Positions 10,901 through 20,404 are shown, counted from the stretch's first letter. The stretch is 64,000 bases of DNA from Lodderomyces elongisporus (GCF_030384665.1 NC_083674.1:620001-684000), one strand, 5' to 3'. Translations and numbers: made by a program. Notes: generated from the sequence alone by a model not told the origin.

Positions 10901-11081
10901 TTCTTGGGGAGAAAGTTGAAGGCGTAGAATTATTAAAGTTGAATGATGGAGAAAAATTAAACCCAAAAGAAAGCGAAGGAGTGCTTAGTCTATTATTGTG
11001 ACTAAAATTGGAATTTATATCATTGTAGCTTCGACTTCGTGGCGTTTGGGGTGGTAAGTTAAAGGAAGGAATATTGGTCAT
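7944..11081 (-). CDS. Divergent TEA/ATTS-domain transcription factor (1045 aa)
   Basis: A probable DNA-binding regulator. Residues about 264-340 fit a TEA domain: VWNAELDEILMKCLYKYR for helix 1, then a charged loop, then QNRVLSRMIMNKTGILRT and KQISSRIFRL. The last part follows the family pattern N-x-L-I-x-R-x-I ... T-G-x-x-R-T-x-K-Q-V-S-S-H-I, except that the usual His is Arg. The rest is long, Asn/Gln/Ser-rich and apparently disordered, with a Gln/Met-rich tract near residues 830-860 and Asn/Ser runs near 960-1000. The family includes Tec1 and AbaA. The protein is much longer than S. cerevisiae Tec1 (486 aa), so I do not name it TEC1. The start is the ATG at 11081. Strong family call, orthology open. 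Confidence 0.72.
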   Translation of the reverse strand: MTNIPSFNLPPQTPRSRSYNDINSNFSHNNRLSTPSLSFGFNFSPSFNFNNSTPSTFSPRKFLQMPSLGNMSECKTPKQTSAEKKNGESLLVQPLHDISQSTPDNSQHYRERYSVTANDTTDGEKEEELWSSIHTELVNVSNLTSIHEDDKENKNNPRFITSIEGKDKNVINETPHTQQHHQTPILHKLDSSAEISARIDAISNKSSMANIDATSERKRTFSSTVEDTPNNTAASKIAKLMDSPLAFRKHSVANSIASSVANDDKVWNAELDEILMKCLYKYRQFKDETYINQSLVLKRTSQNRVLSRMIMNKTGILRTAKQISSRIFRLTRSGKLQKDSRSPLNIHSNGEIADDHDIMFTPLEEVSENQHASTDSILRDALIDKELDILLSSSPLDMCIPQSSLARLDFSIRDFKLTHKFNDQTIVFTKFTCDTDSSSIPSVASSELHPLVNRLVRKTCLDKNIPVFKVSHNINLNHHCHLAASTPMSAISPTNVIHPTNLSQGHMESVLSIAVQLTEAEPYLTWYSSVEVFKGNQRLFCHQDIIIGLYNQETKKHIFQIPLLKNFFAGHISYLMNGAAITHEENIYIAQTISSKKETNNLPDQNSNRVYLIHDFDVTGNKGLTTVEQIQNQHRYSRDELTHEYQHQRNFVVDSSRDKDDNETILADSSPYKSSSPPRSASALLEAHTPSKKLRIDVQKANDRVGGFIMGPMTAPVYNSDAIVKSTQTSLQDLQKFNPSFNVLNNKVARPNPNPTQKPENSFSQSQQTRLDQTDGLGLNLGHGQIQNRMNMGMDVNTVQSTSANGAFHPFPQPGSNQIYNQQVYQITGSKQSHLQNTITAQLQLQLQLQMQMQMQHQPNPIFLQQVGRTALAPFIMASDRFVRTAPAPAREFPNAHNASFTGQISNQQHPMQFCANNQFDVPPGLINNSNAYLSNSQSTQHFDKSNKNSNSTSSSSSNNSTANKIAKNPNINNGAGNNTTRNTHRNSLSSQSNLQFKPMELTFCPIIEYDPSKNSKSIQQKINNPAKGVHCFPINQPVIYKPKK

Positions 11082-12152
11082 TTCTGTTGGTAAACTTTTG
11101 GAAATATAGAACGTTTAGGAGTATGAATGGATAAACAGATTAAATTATATATATATGTATATTAATGGAGGGGGGAATGCAATTTGCTTTCAGGTGGGTT
11201 TCTAAACAGTAAACCTTTTCAGGAGCAAGGTGTTGAGAATGAATTATAAACAATAGGAAATGGATTATAGAAAAATGGATGTTAGATAATCTGCCAGCAA
11301 ATCCCCTAACTATTTGTTATACTATGAGTCCAAAAATATATACTACCTTGACAAAGAGTGTTCCGATGATGATGATGATGATGATGATGATGAATGTAGA
11401 AAGCAAGATGAGTTTACTTTTCGGAGGTATTTGAAAGCAAAAAACTGAATTCAATAAATATTTATTTCAGGTTGATTTGAATTTTAATTGACTTGGGTTT
11501 AATTGATAATTTTAATTTAATCTAATCAAAGCAAATTGAATTGATTTGATTTCGGTGGAGGGGGTATGCAGACAGACAGGCAAACAGGCAGGCAAGCAGC
11601 GGTAACACAAAGACACGTGAAGTACAAAATATTTACCCTTTGGCGGAAGTGGTGGAAGAAAAGTGTCAAAGCTTAAACGCGCTACAAAAAATGAAAGGAT
11701 TAGGAACCCCAAAAAGTGGGAAAAAAAATCTAAAGAAAAAAAAAAGAAAAAAAAAAGAAAAAAAAAAAAGAAAGAAAAAAAAGAAAGAAAAAAAAAATAG
11801 AGACAAACAAAGCAAGGAAAAAAGTATGATAAAATAATTTGCGAGTAAGTGAACCTCCTTTCACATATTGTCAATAAATGAACAAATAAATATGGTATGG
11901 TACTCCTCTTAGATGATTAATTTAATAAACTAGACAAAAATTCTGTAGGTTATTCAACGTGCACGTCTACAGTGCGTATAAATGAATAGTCATCTGATCC
12001 GTTTACCTAAAGTAGCAAATGTTGTTTCCTTCATTGCTACATAAATGTGCAAATGAAAAAATAAAATAAAATAAAGAAAAAAAAAAGAAAAAGAAGAATT
12101 CAAGGAAGAAAACAATACAAAAGAAAAAAGAATAGAGAAAAATATGTTTATA
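11082..12152. other. Intergenic region upstream of the TEA-domain gene
   Basis: About 1.07 kb. A GATGATGAT microsatellite lies at about 11366-11392 and a long purine tract (A/G, mostly AAAAAGA) at about 11724-11822. The latter creates a meaningless Lys-rich open frame. Transcription-factor promoters in this clade are often long, so this is probably regulatory, but no specific site stands out. Confidence 0.5.
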
Positions 12153-13754
12153 TCAATGTCTTAACGCCCTCTCTATTTCCTCTATTAATGCATAGCATAG
12201 TCCAGGATGGTTTTGTTCAGTGCAACAAAGAGCACTAATCAACTTTTCCACCCCAATCCTGGTTTTTTCGTCGCGTCCTCTTTGCAACACCCTTTCTAAA
12301 CACTCGATCAACATATATCCCTTGTCCAAGCTCTTGCTCGTGCTCCGCAAGTCAATAAGCCCTGGCGGCATGGGTTGAGGGAGATGCTGGTATTTGTGTA
12401 TTGATATAAGTTCCTGCTTTGTAACTGAAGTAGAGTCTTTCTCACATTCATTCAAAAGTTGCTCCAGTTGTTCCAGTTGCTCAGATACTGGAGATATATC
12501 GCCATTATTGATTTGCCTGAATGTAGATGTGAAATTCCACTCAATAGGAGGAGCGTCATTCAAAGAAGCTTCCATGTCGTTATCATTCATTCTCGGGCCC
12601 TCAATTGCAGATCTTCTTTTACCACCCTCGCCAACATTATTCCGACCTGGTCTTGAATTTGGATTTGGATTTGGATTTGGACGTGAACATAGACCTCGAT
12701 CACCACCACTAGCGCAAACACCATTCCGTGTTTTTCCATCTTTATAGCCCAAGCGATGTTTCGGTTTGGGAGATGCCCTGTGGCTAAAACATACATTCTT
12801 GCTCTTGATCATCTCGCATAGTTCCTGCTGACTCGTGCTGGTAACTTGTTTCGTGATAAAGTAATGGCGTAACAAAGTAGCACAACTAGGTCTCTTTTCG
12901 GGCTCCATTATTAAACAGTACTTGACAAAGTCTTTGATGTTTTCACCATATTTGGAGCCCCTCAAAATTGGTGGCTTCTTCTTGGGTATCTCAAACAATA
13001 TCTTTAACGGTTCATGTTCAGCTAAAGGTGGTGCGCCATTTACCAATTCTATTGTAGTGATTCCCATCGACCAAATATCAGCCTTGTAGTCATATCCATC
13101 TAATTTTTTGACTTTTCCGTATGCTGAACCTCGAGTAATCACCTCAGGCGCCATCCAAAACGGAGTGCCAACAAAAGTATGTTTCTTGTTTGTGGTTAAT
13201 GTCAATTCTGTGCTTACACCGAAATCAGCAAGCTTGATGACGCCAGTTTCGGTGAGTAAAATGTTGGCAGCTTTGATATCACGATGTACAACATCGTGTG
13301 TATGCAAATAATTCAAGCCACCTAAAACACCCTTGATGATGTACGCCACAATAGATTCGTTTAAACGCTTGTAATATTTAAGCAATTCAGAGCATGCTCC
13401 GCCACCACAATAGTCCATAACAATGAACATATTATAATCTTGGACAAAGCTCTCAATGTATTGTATGATATTGATATGTCTCAACTTGGATAAAAATTGA
13501 ACTTCACTAACAATTTGCTGAATATCATCCGACGAATCATCCAAGTTGGTCACTTTAATCGCAACTAGCGATTTAGTTTTCGATGTAAGGTCTGTTGCTT
13601 TGTACACATCTCCGAAATTTCCTCTGCCAATGCATTTCAAGTTACCATACTTGAAAGGTGATTGTGGTGAGGGTATATGTGTAGAATGCGCATTCTCGAT
13701 AACACCCGCACCTCCCACTATAATGTCATACTGCAAGTTTGAATCTTTGATCAT
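12153..13754 (-). CDS. SPS1: Ste20-family GCK-III protein kinase, Sps1-like (533 aa)
   Basis: A serine/threonine kinase of the germinal-centre-kinase III group. The domain spans about residues 34-300: glycine loop GRGNFGDVYKA, VAIK lysine about 67, HRDIKAAN (Asp about 159), ADFGVS (about 176-181), GTPFWMAPE in the activation segment, and RPS near the end. The linker has Arg/Asn/Pro low complexity. The C-terminal about 100 residues are helical, ending EEIERALRH, as in kinases that bind a Mob- or CCM3-like partner. At 533 aa it is near S. cerevisiae Sps1 (490 aa) and far shorter than Kic1 (about 1,080 aa). Sps1 acts in spore-wall formation in S. cerevisiae; the role here is unknown. The start is the ATG at 13754. 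Confidence 0.85.
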   Translation of the reverse strand: MIKDSNLQYDIIVGGAGVIENAHSTHIPSPQSPFKYGNLKCIGRGNFGDVYKATDLTSKTKSLVAIKVTNLDDSSDDIQQIVSEVQFLSKLRHINIIQYIESFVQDYNMFIVMDYCGGGACSELLKYYKRLNESIVAYIIKGVLGGLNYLHTHDVVHRDIKAANILLTETGVIKLADFGVSTELTLTTNKKHTFVGTPFWMAPEVITRGSAYGKVKKLDGYDYKADIWSMGITTIELVNGAPPLAEHEPLKILFEIPKKKPPILRGSKYGENIKDFVKYCLIMEPEKRPSCATLLRHYFITKQVTSTSQQELCEMIKSKNVCFSHRASPKPKHRLGYKDGKTRNGVCASGGDRGLCSRPNPNPNPNSRPGRNNVGEGGKRRSAIEGPRMNDNDMEASLNDAPPIEWNFTSTFRQINNGDISPVSEQLEQLEQLLNECEKDSTSVTKQELISIHKYQHLPQPMPPGLIDLRSTSKSLDKGYMLIECLERVLQRGRDEKTRIGVEKLISALCCTEQNHPGLCYALIEEIERALRH

Positions 13755-13847
13755 CTTCTCTTTCCAAAAAGTATCTTCCTTTTCTTTGCTTTTTAGCTCT
13801 CTTGATTTCTCTACGGAATCCGTTGTATCCTTCCTTTTATTTTTGGT

Positions 13848-13863
13848 GGGGGGGGGGGGGGGG
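13848..13863. repeat. 16-bp G homopolymer in the leader of the Sps1-like kinase gene
   Basis: Sixteen G in a row on the plus strand, so C16 in the kinase mRNA leader about 94 nt before its ATG. Rare in this AT-rich DNA. Confidence 0.85.
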
Positions 13864-13976
13864 ACTGGTGGAACCTAAACGATATTTAGTTATGTTTTTT
13901 TATGTTCTTTTTTGAAATGAATACCGAAATGCAATTTGTGCTTTTGTGGTAACACAAAGAAATGAATACCATAGAA

Positions 13977-14010
<34 letters not shown>

Positions 14011-14225
14011 TTGTGTAAATATAACAAAATAGCATTGAGGGAAATATGGGCAAAAAAAAAATAAAAAAAAGCTCCTTAAGGTATTTCTGGCACTTACCCC
14101 CTTCCCCATCTTCGCAACCCCCTCCCCAATTCTTTGTGTCTTGGTGATTTCAATTCAAACCAAATCAAGGAAGAGAAAAATAAAAGAAGAAAGATTGGAA
14201 TTTGATCAACGCAAGTCAAAACACA

Positions 14226-14226
<1 letters not shown>

Positions 14227-14279
<53 letters not shown>
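14227..14279. repeat. (AC)n microsatellite, about 26 units
   Basis: Uninterrupted AC dinucleotide run of 53 bp, about 50 bp beyond the stop codon of the ArfGAP gene. It may lie in the 3'UTR of that gene. Confidence 0.9.
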
Positions 14280-14280
<1 letters not shown>

Positions 14281-14326
14281 CATAAAAAGGGGGGTTTAAG
14301 GATGCAAAGCAAGTTTCTGATATTGC

Positions 14327-17300
14327 TTAAATCTTTAAACAGCGATTTCTCCAGTAATCAATAGCATCGTTTGAAAGCATCTGCTGAGTTTTCAATTTAG
14401 TAACCTCGCTACCAACATTTGTGCATCCATTCAATATAAGGAGCTCGGACACAACAAACAACTTCTTGTGTCTCAATTCATCTTCATCCACCTCAATGTA
14501 TTTTCTTAAAGAATATTCAAATAGACTAATAACTTGAGTATCAATCGTATCTGGCAATTTCACTTGGATATTAATGTTGACATCTGCACCACATAGTATA
14601 TATTTGAGTGCATCACCAACTTGGATCTTTTGAATTGCTTGTATCAAAGAATTGTCCACATCGGCTACCAGCTGGATATATTTTTTGGCAGCATATTTGT
14701 TGCGAATGAATAACAATCTAGTTTCAATATCAGAAGAAGATTGTAATTTCTCGCTTGCAGAAACGGCAAATTCCAAGTACTCGTTTACCTTACGGTTGTT
14801 GATATACCCTAGCATGACTTCCAACTCATTTTCAAATTTGTCTAATTTTAAAGATCTAATCTTTGTAATGTGGGAACCTATACTTCGATGGCAAGATGCA
14901 CAATTGACACACATACAGACTAGAGAGTTGATCGAGACCCATTCAACCAGCTCAAACAGACCACAGTCCACGCATATATGGTTGTCACTATGAGGAATGG
15001 ACCTAACGAAATGCAAATGGTCTTTCTCTATAGGAATCTTGGAGGTAATGGAAATTGGAGAAACAGACCTATCTGAACCATGCTGGCCAGGAATAATTGG
15101 TTTAAGTGCAAAATCAGTCACTAATTTCCCAACATTTCTCCTCATTCCTCGTTTCTCTTCCTTGTGCTTGTCTCTGTCACTATCTTTATCTCTATCACGA
15201 TCACGTTCACGATAGCGCTCTTTGTCTTTGTCTTTTTCTTTATCTTTGCCTTTGTCTTTGTCTTTGTCTTTTGCATTTGCTATATTACCACTTGAAGTTG
15301 TAGTATTTACACTTTGCTCAATTCTTTCCTTATTCACCAACTGTCCTGCATTATACAAAGCTTTAACCCACTTATTCCGATCATCATTACCGAAAGCCTG
15401 GAAAACATGGCGTTGTCCCGTTGATGTATAAATTTCAAAGCAGTATTGTCGTTTATCATGTGATATTGCTTTGACGTTTGAAAGAGCCACTTCAATAGGT
15501 TTATTAATTGGGGTCTTTCCTTTTCTCCAGTCAGCATACTCAATCAAACGGCCATTTTTTAGTACAACCCATTCCTTGTGCCACCCTTGCTTTTTTTGAC
15601 CATTTAGTGTAAATAATATTCCAGACATTTCTGAGCTATCAGAATCAGGAATTGCCATAGAAGAAGAAGATGTAGAAGATGTGGCAGATGCAGTTCCATG
15701 TCCTTCCGCGGGTGGAATGCTGTCGGAAAATATGAGATCAAAGTTTTCCTTTGTAACCATAAACTCATCCGTCGTTGCCAAATGCAAAAATGCATCATTC
15801 AGTTGACTTTTAACCGCGGCTTGGTTCATGTGGTTCAAAGTATTGTATCTTATAAGGTTTGTCAATTCCTCATTTGTTTGGCATGCCTCAATTTTTTGCC
15901 TGAATTGATATTTTTCACTATTGAATCTAGTCAATGCATGCAAATAAATCTGGTAATTGTCGCCGATTAGTTCATGCTTTAAACTCTTGTCCAAATACTT
16001 TTTCACATCCAATACTCTAGAATTACTCTTGCTAAATCCCAAATTGATAAATTGAAACAAGTTTTCACACAATTCATTTACATACTGGTTATTCGTGGTC
16101 TTGCTCAATTGGTTCAAATAATCGAACTTAGATAGTTCAAATACTTTTCGTTTTGCAAGTAGTTTTGAATCGGGTCGTTCTTTATCATTGGCAAGGTACT
16201 TGTTCATCCAAGAATAGTACTCCTTGGAATCACTTTCGAATTGTCTTTTCATTTGTGAGAGTTCGGTTTGATTTGCATTATCGATTTGGAGTGCAGGGAT
16301 ACTATTTTCAATCTTGACAAGTTGTTTACTGGCACAAACATGGTCAAAAAAGAAATTAATATTGATTTCAAATGCTTCAAATAAACGTCGAAATGCTTTT
16401 TGAAAACTTTCTTTAAACTTGAGTTCAGTCAAAAGACTCTGAGACTCAAGGTCCACCAATTGGTTGATCCCTTCAATAATCTTAAACTTTGTGCTTGACA
16501 TCCTACGCACATTGGATTCCAAAACTTTAAAGTCATCGATGAGTTTGGAGTATATCTTGTGCGCCGATGGGATTGCATTCTCTAGATCTGATAAGGTCTT
16601 TCGGAAAGCAGGGCCATCTTCGATATCAAATTTGAATTCTTTTCTAAAATCCCCAATTTTCAATAAATTGATATCAGAAGTGTTAAAAGTTTCCACATTC
16701 TTTAAAGGTTTTGTATTTGCAGTATTATGAATAGATGTATCAATATTCTGCTCTAGCTTTGAGATATAGACACTGAAATGAAAACAATATGAGTAATTGC
16801 CAGTCAATTGATCGTGTTCCCACAAGGAGACTACTAACCTTGTGCCATTTAGACTTTTCGCATCAAATGTATCGTTAATAATCAACTTTTGCAAGCCGTG
16901 GGTATCTTTGGATATAGGCAAATCTTTGTATTCAATCTTGGAAATATCGCTGTTTTCTTCTAAATTTGTAACGAGGGTACTTGTTGCTTCTGTTGCGTTC
17001 CTGAGGTCAAGTACGTCTGTTGCGCTCCGAGATTTCGCTATCAAAAGTGATTTACTTTCAACATTATCAGGTCTACTTAGTGAGACGTGTAGTTTTAACT
17101 TGTGACAATGTGGCGTTAGTTGTAAAAGAAGCGGAAATTGCGTTTTTTCTTCTGCAAACTCATTTTCTGTATACTCTAGCGGTCGTTGTAGTTTGACAAT
17201 ATCTTCTCCCTTTATAGCATTTTCGTCTTTTGTGGAAAAGTGTGCTAGTCTGTCATCTCCAATTGATACTGTTATTCGTTGCTCGTTGCGTTCGTCTGTA

Positions 17301-17377
17301 GCAATCAATTTGTTTAACCGAACTTTTGACTCCGAAGCTTCAAAGTAAGGAAACGACAACTGACTGATGGTTTCCAT
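14327..17377 (-). CDS. BAR-PH-ArfGAP (centaurin/ACAP-like) GTPase-activating protein (1016 aa)
   Basis: A predicted GAP for Arf GTPases in vesicle traffic. After a variable N-terminal third comes a BAR-like helical region (about 240-530), then a PH domain (about 580-680, GWHKEWVVLKNGRLIEY and a closing NKWVKAL), then a Lys/Asp/Arg-rich linker (about 700-735), then the ArfGAP zinc finger (about 789-866). The finger has CVDC, 17 residues, CVNC, followed by HRSIG and RSLKLD, matching the fold and keeping the arginine of the finger. Ankyrin-like helices follow (about 900-990, ALKYILCGADVN). This order is that of ACAP/ASAP proteins and fission-yeast Csx2/Cnt6. The nearest S. cerevisiae GAP is unclear to me. 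The first ATG is at 17377; the frame opens two codons earlier with TTG only. Confidence 0.85.
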   Translation of the reverse strand: METISQLSFPYFEASESKVRLNKLIATDERNEQRITVSIGDDRLAHFSTKDENAIKGEDIVKLQRPLEYTENEFAEEKTQFPLLLQLTPHCHKLKLHVSLSRPDNVESKSLLIAKSRSATDVLDLRNATEATSTLVTNLEENSDISKIEYKDLPISKDTHGLQKLIINDTFDAKSLNGTRLVVSLWEHDQLTGNYSYCFHFSVYISKLEQNIDTSIHNTANTKPLKNVETFNTSDINLLKIGDFRKEFKFDIEDGPAFRKTLSDLENAIPSAHKIYSKLIDDFKVLESNVRRMSSTKFKIIEGINQLVDLESQSLLTELKFKESFQKAFRRLFEAFEININFFFDHVCASKQLVKIENSIPALQIDNANQTELSQMKRQFESDSKEYYSWMNKYLANDKERPDSKLLAKRKVFELSKFDYLNQLSKTTNNQYVNELCENLFQFINLGFSKSNSRVLDVKKYLDKSLKHELIGDNYQIYLHALTRFNSEKYQFRQKIEACQTNEELTNLIRYNTLNHMNQAAVKSQLNDAFLHLATTDEFMVTKENFDLIFSDSIPPAEGHGTASATSSTSSSSMAIPDSDSSEMSGILFTLNGQKKQGWHKEWVVLKNGRLIEYADWRKGKTPINKPIEVALSNVKAISHDKRQYCFEIYTSTGQRHVFQAFGNDDRNKWVKALYNAGQLVNKERIEQSVNTTTSSGNIANAKDKDKDKGKDKEKDKDKERYRERDRDRDKDSDRDKHKEEKRGMRRNVGKLVTDFALKPIIPGQHGSDRSVSPISITSKIPIEKDHLHFVRSIPHSDNHICVDCGLFELVEWVSINSLVCMCVNCASCHRSIGSHITKIRSLKLDKFENELEVMLGYINNRKVNEYLEFAVSASEKLQSSSDIETRLLFIRNKYAAKKYIQLVADVDNSLIQAIQKIQVGDALKYILCGADVNINIQVKLPDTIDTQVISLFEYSLRKYIEVDEDELRHKKLFVVSELLILNGCTNVGSEVTKLKTQQMLSNDAIDYWRNRCLKI

Positions 17378-18424
17378 TTCCAATTCTTTATTTAATGTTC
17401 CTTAGCTGGCTATTTGGATGATCATTTAATTGAAGATTACCAAAAGAAATTATAAAAAAAAGAAAAAATTTATAGAAAAAACTAAAATAAAGAACAAAAA
17501 GTTTCAGACATAAAGTTTCGATTTGTTTCTTTCTTTGTTTGTTTGTTTGTTTGTTTGTTTGTTTTTCCGACTAATTTTTTTTTAGTCGCTGCAATCTTAC
17601 GCGGCTTTCATTCTACCTGACTGATGATATCCTGAAAGGTAGTAGAGTACAAGAGAGCAAAAATAGAAAGACGAAGCAATCTTTAGTATACAATAGTTCA
17701 TGTCTAAGGAAATAGGAGAGATATTCAAAAATAAAGAAATGAAAAGACTTTTTACAACGGAAGGAAACATGATTGTTAATTAGTTTACTTGAAAATTTTG
17801 TCTACATAGGCCAAGCGTGGTGGAAGCCTATTCCAGTGCATCACCTATCTCGTCCGTTACTAATTGTGGGATGAGAAATATGTGCGACTGCGTCCTTTTC
17901 TCTTTGTTGGGTTTTCTTTACTTGTTAATTTTTTTTTGCCTGTTGTTTTCTTCTTCTCCGCTGATTTTTTTTGGCTTTCTTTGTTTTGTGTCGCTTTTTA
18001 CTTCGACCGATCTCTCGTCTCAATTAACCGGTCTTTTCAAATTAGGAGTCTGGCACGGATATTATAAAGCAAAGAAAAATCTCAACCCCAACCTCAACCC
18101 AAACCATAAGATCAATATTCAATCTTAGTATAACCAATTGTTTTTGTTTCTCCTTTTTCACCCTCACCCACCCCCACCCCTTTACCCTCACGATTAAAGA
18201 AGTGGAAATTATTTATCATTGGTTTTGCAAAGGTTTCCAACAAATCCTTTCAATCAGAAAAGAAGACGACAAAAAAAAAAAAAAATTAGTAAATAGACAA
18301 CTAGAAACTTAGAGAGAAATAAGGATACAATTGAAATTACTATTGTTATCCTGCACTGAACTTAATATCAACGTTCCATAGAATTATATAACCCATTACT
18401 TTTTTTTTAAAACCTATTCAACTA
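17378..18424. other. Divergent promoter region between the ArfGAP gene and TDA4
   Basis: About 1.05 kb separating two divergent genes. It contains a (GTTT)n run at about 17530-17565 and a C-rich tract at 18161-18187 that would be G-rich on the minus strand. Short T-rich open frames here are not convincing genes. Confidence 0.55.
18161..18187 (-). other. Possible G-quadruplex motif upstream of TDA4
   Basis: The plus strand has five C-tracts of three or more (CCC, CCC, CCCCC, CCCC, CCC) separated by one to four bases, so the minus strand satisfies the G3+N1-7 pattern. It lies about 240 bp before the TDA4 ATG. Confidence 0.4.
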
Positions 18425-19288
18425 ATGTCGCTGTTATTTCCCACTGTTATTTTGGACCCTTTTGAAAAGTACCGTCCGTTCCCTGAGAATCCAACAAATC
18501 TCATTGAAGCACACTGGCACGAAATTGCTGCATCGTTTGCATTTTATTTTGTTGTGCAGAACTTTACTAGACCAGTAGCTAAAGCATTTATGAAGGACAA
18601 GTACACGCTGCTTTCCAAAGGAGTTCAGGCAGACTTTGATGTTCACGTCACTTCAATGGTACAATGTGTTGTTTCCATTGTGTTACTAGTGATACATTTA
18701 GGAAACCCTCATTTCCAAAATAGACTTAATGACCCAGTGGGTTCCCTCTTGGGTACAACTCCGTTTGGCGCAATGACCTGTGCTGTGACCACTGGTTATT
18801 TTATTTGGGATCTTTACGTTTGTCTTCGCTACTATTCGATCTTTGGACCAGGTTTCCTTTTCCACGCAATTGCTGCAATGTTTGCATTTGCTTGTGGATT
18901 TATCCCATATTGCCAACCATGGGCAGGTGCATTCTTGACTTTTGAGTTGAGTACCCCCTTTGTAAACCTCAACTGGTTTGCATCGCATCTTCCAGCTGGC
19001 ACGTTCAGTGAAAAGTTTATCGTCATCAATGGTTTGTCGTTGATCATTGTGTTTTTCTTTGTGAGAATTGTATGGGGTCTTTACGCTATCAGCCAAATGG
19101 CAGTAGACATGTTGTCGTCATTAGATCAAGTCAATAAACTTGTCCCTTTGGTGATTTTATCTACTAACTCGCTTTTGAATGTTTTGAACGTGTACTGGTT
19201 TTACAAAATGATAAGAATTGCAAAGAAAAAAGCTAGAGGTGTCAAGTCAACAAGGCAAGCTGCTAAAGAGGCAGAAAAGATAGAGTAA
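18425..19288 (+). CDS. TDA4: TLC-domain membrane protein, Tda4-like (287 aa)
   Basis: A multi-pass membrane protein of the TRAM-LAG1-CLN8 (TLC) fold. Several hydrophobic helices are visible: AASFAFYFVVQ, VVSIVLLVIHL, a TTGYFIWDLYVCLRYYSIFGPGFLFHAIAAM segment typical of TLC proteins with the His, LIIVFFFVRIVWGLYAI, and a last helix NVLNVYWFYKMIRIAKKKAR ending in a basic tail that fits ER retention. S. cerevisiae has two relatives, TDA4 (YJR116W) and YPR114W. ILM1, a near neighbour of TDA4 in S. cerevisiae, lies 7 kb away here, which favours TDA4. The biochemical role is unknown; I see no ceramide-synthase Lag1 motif. The start is the ATG at 18425. Confidence 0.82.
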   Translation: MSLLFPTVILDPFEKYRPFPENPTNLIEAHWHEIAASFAFYFVVQNFTRPVAKAFMKDKYTLLSKGVQADFDVHVTSMVQCVVSIVLLVIHLGNPHFQNRLNDPVGSLLGTTPFGAMTCAVTTGYFIWDLYVCLRYYSIFGPGFLFHAIAAMFAFACGFIPYCQPWAGAFLTFELSTPFVNLNWFASHLPAGTFSEKFIVINGLSLIIVFFFVRIVWGLYAISQMAVDMLSSLDQVNKLVPLVILSTNSLLNVLNVYWFYKMIRIAKKKARGVKSTRQAAKEAEKIE

Positions 19289-20404
19289 AGCATGGTGAGG
19301 TATTGTTTGCAATGATCCAAGATGAATTAATCAATGAACCATGAATATGGATATATGTTAGATAATAAGTGAAAAAACAAAAAAAAAGAAAAAAAAAGAA
19401 TGGAAGAATATAGATTACTATAATATAAATTGTAGAGACATTGGTTTAAGTTTTAAACCGCTAAAATCCCGGATTTGTCATTCAGCACCTTCCTAATGTA
19501 GTTAAGGCAATACGACATAGTTTTAAATACAAAGTGAAGAAACAGACATAGCAGTCGAACTAGAATTAGGTATAGTAGACACTTTCTCATTTTCTAAAAA
19601 TGAGTACTTCCTCTTTCGCTTCCACCATTATTACTGGAGTTACTACTAAAGTTACTAGTGGGTCCACCACTGGGTCCACTACTGGGTCCACTACTGGGTC
19701 CACTACTGGAGCCGCTACTGAAATTCACCTCAAAAAAATTGCAACAACCATTGATTCTATTTTATGAAAAAAAAAATGTCTGTTTTTAGAGATATATGTT
19801 GTATCACGTGACTATCTCTTCAATATATGTATATAAATATAAATATATCGCATATGTAAAAGCAACAATTGCAAGTGACATATTATACGCACTCATGACA
19901 CTAAACCTTTACGACACAGACCCTCGCCGCTATACAACACCTCACTGAAAATCAAAACTTGGCTCTTATTATCACCCATAATCCCTCTACCTAATATTGA
20001 TCACAAGAAAAAGCAAAAAAAAAAAAAAAAAGAACCAAAAGCCACTAGATATTTAAAGATCAAAGTTGATTAAACTAGTCTTGAACAGATACCCCTGCTT
20101 TGAGATTTCAAACTTATATAAAATACATCGATAAACCGTTTGTTAATAATACTGCGATTGATCATAGTATACTGGAAAGCAAGTGTTAACTTCAAATATA
20201 CATTGCGTCCCTTTTATTTTCTTTGATCAGGGCCAAAGCTACTATTGTTGTTATTTTGATAATTACTACAAAATATTCCTACGTTTATCAAAAACTCCTT
20301 TTTATTTTTTTTTTTGTGTGTGTGTGTGTGTGTGTCTTTTGTCTACTGCAAGGATCATACAAATACAATTATAATTACTACTGAATCATAAATAAATTAC
20401 AAAT
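19289..20404. other. Intergenic region upstream of YPT1
   Basis: About 1.1 kb between two plus-strand genes. It holds a 12-bp tandem repeat inside a 55-codon open frame (separate entry), a TCACGTGA palindrome near 19804-19811 that fits a Cbf1/bHLH site, and T then TG runs near 20307-20336 in the YPT1 leader. Confidence 0.55.
19600..19767 (+). CDS. Possible small Ser/Thr/Gly-repeat ORF (55 aa), doubtful
   Basis: ATG 19600 to TGA 19767. It encodes a Ser/Thr-rich start, then about four repeats of Gly-Ser-Thr-Thr, then a basic end. The repeat is a 12-bp unit (ACTGGGTCCACT). In-phase repeat units suggest selection for coding or simple slippage. It is too short and too simple to identify, has no signal peptide or anchor, and may only be part of the YPT1 upstream region. 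Confidence 0.2.
   Translation: MSTSSFASTIITGVTTKVTSGSTTGSTTGSTTGSTTGAATEIHLKKIATTIDSIL

Larger units (their letters stand above)
13755..14326. other. Intergenic region between SPS1-like kinase and ArfGAP gene
   Basis: About 570 bp of leader and trailer DNA dominated by simple repeats: 16 consecutive G at 13848-13863, a TA then TG run at about 13978-14010, and a long AC run at 14227-14279. No gene is visible. Confidence 0.6.

Noticed and set aside
11640..11837. Lys-rich 65-codon frame
   Set aside because: Generated by an A/G homopurine tract; no sequence complexity.
12394..12747. 117-codon plus-strand frame opposite the Sps1-like kinase
   Set aside because: Shadow of the kinase C-terminal coding region; the protein is Ser/Gly/Phe-rich without domain features.
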